Program-made: the position numbers and the translations under genes | Notes under the pieces: generated by a model | Told to the model about the DNA's origin: nothing | Databases searched by the model: none | The model's input: the letters and a program-made list of their open reading frames with translations, nothing else | Origin: DASUFE01 sp036274675 | GTDB lineage: Bacteria > Pseudomonadota > Gammaproteobacteria > HTCC5015 | Reading direction: 5' to 3' | DNA: 24,185 nt | Assembly: GCA_036274675.1 (NCBI GenBank) | Contig: DASUFE010000044.1 | Span: forward strand, 1-24,185 | Shown here: positions 14,333 through 20,179 of the stretch, in pieces | How the letters are laid out: every line of letters begins with the position of its first letter | Position numbering within the stretch: the stretch's first letter is position 1

Positions 14333-14650
14333 TTTATAACATCCCCCTTTTATTCCCCCTTCGGGACGAAGGGGGATGCCCGAAGGGCAGGGGGATGTCT
14401 CAAACCTTCTCCCTTCGAGAAAATTTGGGTGAGGGAGGTAGATTCTTGTCATTCCCGCGAAAGCGGGACAAATTCGTCTGGAACGAATTTGAACTGCGTA
14501 GCAGGCCCGAAGGGCGAAAACCATGGAGGGTTTTCGTAATCCATCTTAAAGATTTTGAGCGGGGTCCCGTCCCGCACGACGGTTCCGCCCGCTGCTTCGC
14601 AGCTTGCGGCGGGTGATTTTTTGTCCTGCGCGACAAAAGTCACCAAAAAA
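14333..14650. repeat. Intergenic repeat mosaic after acuI
   Basis: No convincing gene in either strand. In order: the CATCCCCC unit (14340-14397); a TCATTCCCGCGAAAGCGGGA-type repeat (14449-14468); a perfect dyad AAATTCGT/ACGAATTT (14470-14477 with 14483-14490); a perfect dyad CGAAAACC/GGTTTTCG (14515-14522 with 14529-14536); a C/G-rich dyad near 14586-14613; and the hairpin GGTGATTTTTTGTC/GACAAAAGTCACC (14612-14644). The last abuts the left arm of the inverted repeat pair around the coq7-like gene. Confidence 0.7.
14355..14375. repeat. Perfect 9-bp hairpin of the CATCCCCC...GGGGGATG family (copy 2)
   Basis: CCCCCTTCG at 14355-14363 pairs with CGAAGGGGG at 14367-14375 around GGA. The wider unit runs from CATCCCCC at 14340 to GGGGGATG ending at 14397. 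It is the same family as 5710-5746 but inverted, as the loop sequences (TCC and GGA) are reverse complements. It lies just after acuI and may protect the 3' end of the operon mRNA. Confidence 0.8.
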
Positions 14651-14751
14651 CGCGCTTCCAGGCGTGATGGTGTTTTGGCTATTGGATAGATCGTGGCGCG
14701 TACAATGTACCTGTAACTTCGGGACAGAGAACGGCAAGCAACAGCAGAATC
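14651..14751 (+). repeat. Left arm of a 101-bp inverted repeat flanking the coq7-like gene
   Basis: This 101-base block starts CGCGCTTCCAGGCGTGATGG and ends AGCAACAGCAGAATC. Its reverse complement recurs without gaps at 15600-15700 with seven mismatches (about 93% identity), four of them clustered at the middle of the block's second half. Similarity stops sharply at the inner end. Outside the outer end both copies are followed by a hairpin of similar size, though with different sequence. It has no ORF of its own. Confidence 0.9.
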
Positions 14752-14883
14752 TTCGGATTAGTTTCAAGCGTTTCTTGAACTGAATCTGATTGCAGAAGGC
14801 ATTCCGTGCGAGTCTTGGCTGGCTACTCATGCCGTACTCCAGCTATTACACCCGAAAGAGAGCTGTAAGTTAAAGTATCCCAG

Positions 14884-15429
14884 TCATAGACGCATTCCGA
14901 GCCATATTACGAATTCTGTTGAGCCGGCGACGATGGGCATTAGTATATGGGGCCAGAATGAGCCTTGTTTAAGTTCAAGCTCAGCAATATCGTGATGGGC
15001 TTTTTCTTCTTCGACGATCTTTTTTACCACTTCACAAGCCTCAAGGTCGGTTGGGCTTAGTAGTGCTATTTGATCTTCAAGATGACGTAAAACAACTTTC
15101 TCTACCGCTACAGTAGTTGCGGCAACAGCAGAACGACCTAGTAGGCCGGTAATGATCCCGAGACATAATCCTCCAAGTCCACAGACATGATAACTGCGGC
15201 AGCGATGTACGCCACGGATAGCCAAATGTTTTGCAAAGTGTGTTCGGTGTCCTTCTTCGTGGGCTTTGAATTCTAGAAGTTGCGATATCAGTTCAGGCGC
15301 ACGCCAGCGGCAAGCAAAAGCTTGACCACGGTAAATGTTTACCGCACCGTGCTCGCCCGCATGATTCACTTTAAGAATCCGGTATGCCAGCAGTTTTTCG
15401 GTCGAAACTCTTTCTGCTGTTATATTCAT
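14884..15429 (-). CDS. Coq7-like diiron hydroxylase (demethoxyubiquinone hydroxylase family)
   Basis: A 181-residue protein with the full diiron ligand set of the Coq7 family: Glu26 in ILKVNHAGEHGAVNIYRGQ, Glu58 and His61 in HEEGH, Glu110 in TTVAVEKVV, and Glu142 and His145 in EEEKAHHD. Coq7 hydroxylates demethoxyubiquinone in ubiquinone synthesis at the inner membrane; hydrophobic stretches at about 83-97 and 163-178 suit membrane association. The ATG at 15429 is preferred; a GTG at 15465 would add 12 residues but has no ribosome site. The base composition looks visibly richer in A+T than the neighbouring genes, and the gene is bounded by 101-bp inverted repeats, both pointing to acquisition by transfer. 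It has no operon partners. It may be the cell's ubiquinone enzyme or an extra copy. Confidence 0.85.
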   Translation of the reverse strand: MNITAERVSTEKLLAYRILKVNHAGEHGAVNIYRGQAFACRWRAPELISQLLEFKAHEEGHRTHFAKHLAIRGVHRCRSYHVCGLGGLCLGIITGLLGRSAVAATTVAVEKVVLRHLEDQIALLSPTDLEACEVVKKIVEEEKAHHDIAELELKQGSFWPHILMPIVAGSTEFVIWLGMRL

Positions 15430-15599
15430 TTCCACGATATTTATGTATTTCCCACGTTTTGTCACCAGTTTTTCGATTGTGGATGGGCGCTGTATTCGGC
15501 ATGCAGGTGAGCTGTGGAGCTCAGTGATTTCGGGTTAAAGCAACCAGAAGGGTTGTTTGGGGTCAGATTTAGTTAGCACGATGCCGGTATGAATGTAGT

Positions 15600-15700
15600 G
15601 ATTCTGCTGTTGCTTGCCGTTTTCTGTCCCGGAGCCGCAGGTACATTGTACGCGCCACGATTTATCCAATAGCCCAAACACCATCACGCCTGGAAGCGCG
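15600..15700 (-). repeat. Right arm of the 101-bp inverted repeat flanking the coq7-like gene
   Basis: Exact-length inverted partner of 14651-14751 with seven mismatches. The two outer ends are 1,050 bases apart, with the coq7-like gene the only gene between. Just outside, at 15709-15742, CCCCCTTTCTTTT pairs with AAAAGAAAGGGGG, a hairpin in the same relative position as the 14612-14644 hairpin outside the left arm. Confidence 0.9.
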
Positions 15701-16121
15701 TTTCTTTCCCCCCTTTCTTTTCGCAAGAAAAAAGAAAGGGGGTCGCCACAGCCCCGAAGGGGCGGGCGAAACTCTTTGTTGGGGTTCGCTACGCTTACCG
15801 CCAACCTACAGGAGAGTGGATTATTAGCCGTCGTTCGGGGGACGGACCCCGCAAAAATCTTCCGTTTTATTGGTAAACCTCCCCAAAGACACCGCGAGTC
15901 ACTGTTCGGTAGCCCACATATCCTTGCCCCGCAAACCCTATTGAAAACAAAAAACTAATAGCCAACCCTCCAATCTTGGCTATATTATCTAGACCGGCCG
16001 TCCGAGGACGGTGGGAGTCGCAGCAGGTGCTATTCGGGCTAGAATCCAGCCATTTGCCTTAATGCAGGCGTTTGTATCTGTTGTTCATTTCATATCTATC
16101 GAAAAATTCCGAGGAGTTTGT
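15701..16121. repeat. Gene-free stretch with repeats before the small conserved gene
   Basis: No gene seen. It starts with the hairpin at 15709-15742, then at 15778-15809 comes the inverted copy of the 32-base unit found at 5539-5570 (one mismatch). Further on are two dyads: ATAGCCAA (15958-15965) with TTGGCTAT (15976-15983), and CCGTCC-GA-GGACGG (15998-16011). These two lie 110-165 bases before the next ATG and could be regulatory sites, but no convincing promoter boxes accompany them. Confidence 0.6.
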
Positions 16122-16364
16122 ATGGATAGAGAGAAACGCAAGGGCGAGAAGGGCATTCCTGACGATCTGGAAGATGTGTTGAACCAGGATCAGATCATGA
16201 CCCTGCGCCAGATCGAGCGTTTCGGCTGGCGGCTCGCGTTCGTGCGCCGGCCCGTGTTCCAGCAGCCGGTGCCGATCGTGTTGACGGCGGATGATCAGAA
16301 GATCGGGGTGCTGGAGGAAGATGGGCGACTGAATATGAATCCCGATATCAAACTTCGTAAATAA
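16122..16364 (+). CDS. Small conserved hypothetical protein
   Basis: An 80-residue, charged, soluble protein. The start at 16122 follows a clear GAGGAG ribosome site; upstream codons in the same frame do not look coding. The core is TLRQIERFGWRLAFVRRPVFQQPVPIVL followed by a short loop and IGVLEEDGRLN. The pattern of a helix, a GWxLxFVRRPxFQ strand turn and a final acidic VLEEDG strand looks like that of a conserved small protein of proteobacteria with no assigned role. No metal or catalytic motif is seen. It is convergent with the methyltransferase gene, the two stop codons being two bases apart. Confidence 0.65.
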   Translation: MDREKRKGEKGIPDDLEDVLNQDQIMTLRQIERFGWRLAFVRRPVFQQPVPIVLTADDQKIGVLEEDGRLNMNPDIKLRK

Positions 16365-16366
16365 AC

Positions 16367-17107
16367 CTAGTCAATTTTTCCTACCCGCATATTTATCGGC
16401 CAAGTCACCAGCCTGGTGTTGTCACCCCAGGCTGACTTGAGGTCGTAGTAAATCAATTCCAGCGGGTTGCGTCCCGCGCGTTTGATATAACGCTGGGTGG
16501 CCGACCAGCTGTACAGGTAGTCCAGGTATTCTGCGCAAGTCCAATTCAGTTCCATATGGAATTCCGGAATCGGTACTTCGGCGAAGGGAAATTCAAGCGT
16601 GCGGTAGCCGTCGGCGACCAGCTTGCGTTCAGGCGGCCAGTCGGGGCCGACAATCTCCGTATAGTAGCGTCCGACGACGGCGTCAACCGCAGGGGTAATG
16701 CGGCTCAGTTCATAGCTCCACACCGCCAGCACTCCGTCTTTTTTCAGCGCGCGCCGGGCCTCGGCGAAGAAGGCGGGAATATTGAACCAATGCAGGGCTT
16801 GCGCGACGGTGATCAGATCGCAGGATTGCGCCGTGCATGGGCTGTGTTCGGCGGGGGCTTGCCGGTATTCGATGCGCGGATCCGGCGCAGCCTGCGCGAG
16901 TTGTTCGGCGCTGGCATCGGTGGCGATGACTTTTTCAAACCAGGGCGCGAGTCCGAGCGCCGCCTGGCCGTTGCCGGTCGCGCAGTCCCAGGCCAGGGTT
17001 CTGTGCCCGCAGAGTGAAGCCAGATATTCGAACAGGGACGACGGATAATTCGGGCGTGCACGTGCGTAAGCACTGGCGTGTTTGGAGAAGTGATCCTTGA
17101 AGTCCAT
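16367..17107 (-). CDS. Class I SAM-dependent methyltransferase
   Basis: A 246-residue enzyme of the Methyltransf_11 type. The N-terminus MDFKDHFSKHASAYARARPNYP is typical of a group that includes trans-aconitate methyltransferase-like proteins. The SAM loop is LAWDCATGNGQAALGLA, followed by VIATDASAEQLAQA, SCDLITVAQALHWF and ALKKDGVLAVWSYEL. The ATG at 17107 was chosen because it precedes that conserved N-terminus; 49 codons further upstream in frame do not resemble the family and run into the promoter region shared with ychJ. The substrate is unknown. The gene stands divergently from ychJ with 77 bases between them. Confidence 0.8.
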   Translation of the reverse strand: MDFKDHFSKHASAYARARPNYPSSLFEYLASLCGHRTLAWDCATGNGQAALGLAPWFEKVIATDASAEQLAQAAPDPRIEYRQAPAEHSPCTAQSCDLITVAQALHWFNIPAFFAEARRALKKDGVLAVWSYELSRITPAVDAVVGRYYTEIVGPDWPPERKLVADGYRTLEFPFAEVPIPEFHMELNWTCAEYLDYLYSWSATQRYIKRAGRNPLELIYYDLKSAWGDNTRLVTWPINMRVGKID

Positions 17108-17184
17108 GGCGGATTCTACAACGGCTTTCGCTTTACCGTCGAAACGGTTTAAGATGGCGCCTCTTGATTGGAGGTGGATTTCAT

Positions 17185-17676
17185 ATGTCAGCATGTCCTT
17201 GCGGTTCTGGAAGCGATTATAAAATCTGCTGTGAACCGGCGCTTTCCGGAACAAAGCCGGCGCCGACCGCGGAAGCTCTGTTGCGCGCGCGCTACACCGC
17301 GTTCACCCGCGTTGATATCAAATTCATTGAAGCGTCTCACGCTACCAATACCCGCGGCCAGCTTGATCTCAAGACCATCGAGCAGTGGGCGCGGTCCGCG
17401 GACTGGAAGAAACTCGAGATTATCCGCGTGGAACGCGGTCTCGAGGGCGACGCCGACGGAGAAATCGAATTCAAGGCGTATTACCGGCTGCACAATAAGG
17501 ATTGCATGCTGCACGAGCTCGCCGAGTTCTCACACAAGCAGGGCCGCTGGTGGTATGTGGACAGCCGGCTGCCGGATGTGAAGCAGTATGTGCGCGAGGC
17601 TCCGAAACTTGGCCGCAACGATCCCTGCGCCTGCGGCAGCGGCAAGAAATTCAAGAAATGCTGCCTGGCGGCCTGA
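17185..17676 (+). CDS. ychJ: YchJ family protein with two SEC-C zinc motifs
   Basis: A 163-residue protein. The N-terminal zinc motif is CPCGSGSDYKICC (Cys4, Cys6, Cys15, Cys16) and the C-terminal one is NDPCACGSGKKFKKCC. Between them lies the YchJ middle domain (ALLRARYTAFTRVDIKFIEASH, EIEFKAYYR and a Trp-rich GRWWYVDSR), which has an NTF2-like fold in family members. A strong ribosome site (GGAGGT, 9 bases before the ATG) fixes the start at 17185. The biological role of YchJ is not established; SEC-C motifs bind zinc and mediate protein contacts. The gene is convergent with the downstream DUF423 gene, 10 bases apart. Confidence 0.88.
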   Translation: MSACPCGSGSDYKICCEPALSGTKPAPTAEALLRARYTAFTRVDIKFIEASHATNTRGQLDLKTIEQWARSADWKKLEIIRVERGLEGDADGEIEFKAYYRLHNKDCMLHELAEFSHKQGRWWYVDSRLPDVKQYVREAPKLGRNDPCACGSGKKFKKCCLAA

Positions 17677-17686
17677 AGTTTCCCGG

Positions 17687-18064
17687 TCAGGCCCGCGGCT
17701 TCTTCAGGGTCCCCAGGGTAAATATCAGCCAGCCGGCCGTAAGTGACAGCCCGCCCAGCGGTGTAATCAATTTCGGGATTTTGGCGTCCGTCAGCGCCAT
17801 CAGGTACAGGCTGCCGGAAAACAGAATGACACCGGTGATGATAAGCAGCGTGCTCCAACGAAAGGATTTGTTGTAGGGCAGCACCGCGCAGAGAATGCCG
17901 AGCAGTATCAGCCCCAGCCCGTGATACACCTGGGATTTGACGCCGACCTCGAAGATATAGAACAAGTCATTGTGCAATGCATGCGCGGCATAGGCTTCGA
18001 ATACGATGCCCAGTGCCATGCAGGCCGTTCCCGCGCCGAGAGCGGTATGGGTGATTCGCTTCAT
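17687..18064 (-). CDS. DUF423 (YgdD-like) membrane protein, copy 1
   Basis: A 125-residue protein of four helices. The family pattern is FEAYAAHAL near the N-terminus, GVKSQVYHGLGLILLG, then ILFSGSLYLMALT and the final ITPLGGLSLTAGWLIF. Function unknown; the E. coli homologue YgdD is a small inner-membrane protein. A start at 18085 would add seven residues; neither has a good ribosome site. It is a paralogue of the next minus-strand gene, 450 bases upstream, and both share the SGSLYL and ITPLGG blocks. Confidence 0.78.
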   Translation of the reverse strand: MKRITHTALGAGTACMALGIVFEAYAAHALHNDLFYIFEVGVKSQVYHGLGLILLGILCAVLPYNKSFRWSTLLIITGVILFSGSLYLMALTDAKIPKLITPLGGLSLTAGWLIFTLGTLKKPRA

Positions 18065-18518
18065 TCTGTAGTCCAGTGTGTACATATCCCGCCGCTCCGC
18101 GTTGACCGCGTTGTAATGAGTATAGACAGCACAAGGCGGAATGGTGTCCGCGGTTCGCGCGAGCGTCGATGCGATGAAGGTGGGAACGCAGATAACGCGC
18201 GAGCAGTTATCCGCATGTACACAGGAGGATAAGATTCACCAAGGAGACACGAGGGCTTGATTTTCGATCGCCTTATTCAGAGGTTCCGCAGGGATATGCT
18301 GCCATTTTTCGAACACGGCAAGTTTTTAAAAAATGCAGCGAAGCGCAAAATTGTCAGGAACAGTTCTGGCCGGGGCGGCAAAGCCGCACTGCCCCGCGGA
18401 ATGCATATCTGGATTTAGCGCGTGTGCGCACACGGGGGCGAGTATCAGGATGAAACGGGCAAAAGCCCGCTTGCTTTGCGTGCTCTGAGAATTCAGGAAC
18501 GAATTATTCAAAGCTTTC
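18065..18518. other. Gene-free interval between the two DUF423 genes
   Basis: No convincing gene. It holds a run resembling an interspersed CACCAAGGAGACACGAGGG-type repeat (18237-18256), nested G/C hairpins (GCGGC-AAA-GCCGC at 18375-18387 competing with CGGGGC/GCCCCG at 18371-18396), the 14-base perfect palindrome CGTGTGCGCACACG (18421-18434) and the terminator-like hairpin at 18454-18471. A 61-codon minus-strand frame (18326-18511) crosses all of these and is not taken as a gene. Confidence 0.55.
18454..18471 (-). terminator. Probable Rho-independent terminator of the second DUF423 gene
   Basis: On the minus strand the sequence reads AAGCGGGC-TTTT-GCCCGTTT, an eight-pair stem with one G-T pair and a four-base loop, running directly into TTTC. 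It lies 48 bases after the stop of the gene at 18519-18947. Confidence 0.45.
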
Positions 18519-18947
18519 TTAAATACTCTTCAAATGCCGGCGCCCTTTTAAAATAGCGATCGCGAACAGGAGCCAGCTCGTCATCAGCAAGCTACCACCC
18601 AGCGGTGTGATCAGGCCGAAAATTTTCAGGCCGGTGAACGCATATAAATAGAGACTGCCGGAGAACACGATGACTCCGAGCAGCATGCTGAGTCCGCTCC
18701 ATTGCAGCAGGCGCCGGTCCAGCAGGCGATTTTCCGGCATGACCGCGCGGCTGAATCCCAGCGCCATCAACCCGAGGCCATGATAAAACTGATAGCGCAC
18801 TCCGGTCTGGAAGGCGGCGAGCGCGCCCGCGGCGATTTCCCCGCGCAGGACATGTGTGCCGAGCGAGCCCAGGACGACTCCGAGCATCATGCAGCAGGAT
18901 CCGGCTAACAGCGTCCTGTAAACGAATTTGATGGTTTTACTGTTCAT
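18519..18947 (-). CDS. DUF423 (YgdD-like) membrane protein, copy 2
   Basis: A 142-residue protein with four helices and the DUF423 pattern: GSLGTHVLRG near the first helix, TGVRYQFYHGLGLMALG, IVFSGSLYLYAFTGLK and ITPLGGSLLMTSWLLF. The start at 18947 (MNSKTIKF) overlaps the end of rsmJ by 11 bases, so the two are probably co-transcribed; upstream codons to 19004 lie inside rsmJ. It resembles copy 1 closely in motif blocks, but the interval between them is 450 bases and contains a terminator-like hairpin, so they are probably separately expressed. Confidence 0.78.
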   Translation of the reverse strand: MNSKTIKFVYRTLLAGSCCMMLGVVLGSLGTHVLRGEIAAGALAAFQTGVRYQFYHGLGLMALGFSRAVMPENRLLDRRLLQWSGLSMLLGVIVFSGSLYLYAFTGLKIFGLITPLGGSLLMTSWLLFAIAILKGRRHLKSI

Positions 18948-19743
18948 CTGATCCCGTTCCGTTAAGTGGGTTGACAGTATAAATGTCGTAGCGCGTATTG
19001 GCACTGGCGATTTCGGCCGTGGGGCGCGGACCCGGCAGGACGGGAGCGCCCTTGGGCCGTTTGACTGCGACCCTTCTGCGCGCGGCGGCGAGGGCGACGG
19101 CCAGCAGCCCGCCCGCGTCCGCGTCGTCGCCGACCAGGGCGCGGGTGTAACGCATTTCCTTTTTCACCAGCGCGGATTTATCGCGGTGGGGATACATCGG
19201 ATCGAGGTATACGACTTCAGGACGCTGCGCGCGAGGCAGCCGGCTCAGATAGTCCCGGCTGTCGGCGTGTATAAGGCGCATCCGCTCGGCGATGGGCCGG
19301 ACTTCGGCATCAAGCAGCGCGCGCTCGATTCCGTCTTCCAGCAGGGCTGCGAAGGCGGGCGAGCGCTCGACCAGGGTCACGCGGCAGCCCAGGCTGGCCA
19401 GCACGAAGGCATCACGACCGAGGCCGGCGGTGGCGTCGACGATGCTCAGGGCGGCCAGCTTGCCGAGCCCGGCCGCGCGCGCCAGCGGCTGGTTCTTGCC
19501 GCCACCGTAGCGGCGGCGATGGTCCGAGCGGCCGGCGCAGTAGTCGACGAATACAGGACCCGGGGCGTCCGGGCCGAGGTCGCGGAGCTCCAGGCGCGTC
19601 GCACCCAGGAACAGCTGGAATTGCGCATCCTGAGTGCGGGACAGCAGCGGCAATCCGAATTTTTCCGCGAGCGTCCGGGCCCGGGAGTACAATCCGTGCT
19701 CGCAGGCGATTGCGACAGAGTTTGCGGTAGGCGTGGCCGACAT
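18937..19743 (-). CDS. rsmJ: 16S rRNA (guanine-1516-N2)-methyltransferase
   Basis: A 268-residue cytoplasmic methyltransferase for G1516 of small-subunit rRNA. Signatures are LPLLSRTQDAQFQLFLGATRLELRDLG near the start, the charged RSDHRRRYGGGKNQPLARAAGLGK, the SAM loop VDATAGLGRDAFVLASLGCRVTLVERSPAFAALLEDG, and the catalytic segment VVYLDPMYPHRDKSALVKKEMR. Length and motif order are standard. No clear ribosome site is visible before the ATG at 19743. Its 3' end overlaps the second DUF423 gene. Confidence 0.94.
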   Translation of the reverse strand: MSATPTANSVAIACEHGLYSRARTLAEKFGLPLLSRTQDAQFQLFLGATRLELRDLGPDAPGPVFVDYCAGRSDHRRRYGGGKNQPLARAAGLGKLAALSIVDATAGLGRDAFVLASLGCRVTLVERSPAFAALLEDGIERALLDAEVRPIAERMRLIHADSRDYLSRLPRAQRPEVVYLDPMYPHRDKSALVKKEMRYTRALVGDDADAGGLLAVALAAARRRVAVKRPKGAPVLPGPRPTAEIASANTRYDIYTVNPLNGTGSDEQ

Positions 19744-19807
19744 ACGGGCGCAGTCTACCGGTTAGCCGGCGTCCGCCTCAACGAGGATTTCACGTATCGG
19801 GGGAAGT

Positions 19808-20011
19808 ATGAAACCCAGCCGCCGCATCCTGATTTTGAAACTTGTGCTGAAAAGCATGCTGTTGTTCACAGTTTTGTGGCTGATGTGGGTGCTGTTCTCG
19901 TCAATACCGGGGCCGCCGCCCCGCCCGCAATCGGAACTGCCTCTTCACAGGACTTTGGTTTGTTGCCATACTGCCGCCCTGCCTTCCGGGGGACGAGGCT
20001 GTATTTCGTAA
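19808..20011 (+). CDS. Possible small single-helix membrane protein
   Basis: A 67-codon frame with a good G-rich ribosome site (gggggaag) just ahead of the ATG. Residues 1-13 are basic; residues 14-32 form one hydrophobic helix (MLLFTVLWLMWVLFSSI region), followed by PGPPPRPQ. The C-terminal 25 residues (HRTLVCCHTAALPSGGRGC) do not look like a normal domain. It may be a real short membrane protein or a truncated gene. It lies upstream of the cyclase gene on the same strand with 168 bases between. Confidence 0.35.
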   Translation: MKPSRRILILKLVLKSMLLFTVLWLMWVLFSSIPGPPPRPQSELPLHRTLVCCHTAALPSGGRGCIS

Positions 20012-20179
20012 GGGCTGTTTTTGTAAGTACTTGTCTCAAAATGTCACGAGCGCAGGTAACAGGTGCTGAACGGCGCCGCCGGCGTGGAAAGGGCCACGCA
20101 AAATGCGCAGTTCATGAAGATAGCGATGAGCTTTTGAGCGAGCTTTTAACGAAGTATTACCAGGCTTAGTGGTTTGGAG

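Noticed and set aside
14400..14650. Several 65-114-codon frames on both strands
   Set aside because: They consist of stacked repeat units and dyads with no protein pattern.
14651..15700. Insertion sequence with transposase
   Set aside because: The only gene between the inverted repeats is the coq7-like gene. No transposase motif and no obvious target duplication was found, so the unit is reported as a repeat-bounded cassette only.
15535..15804. 89-codon minus-strand frame starting MAVSVANPN
   Set aside because: Built from the same repeat plus the right arm of the inverted repeat pair; no family resemblance.
18326..18511. 61-codon minus-strand frame between the DUF423 genes
   Set aside because: It crosses a palindrome, nested hairpins and the probable terminator and has no ribosome site.
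19186..20169. 327-codon open frame on the plus strand
   Set aside because: Most of it is antisense to rsmJ, whose motifs are certain. The part beyond rsmJ has no ribosome site or domain.
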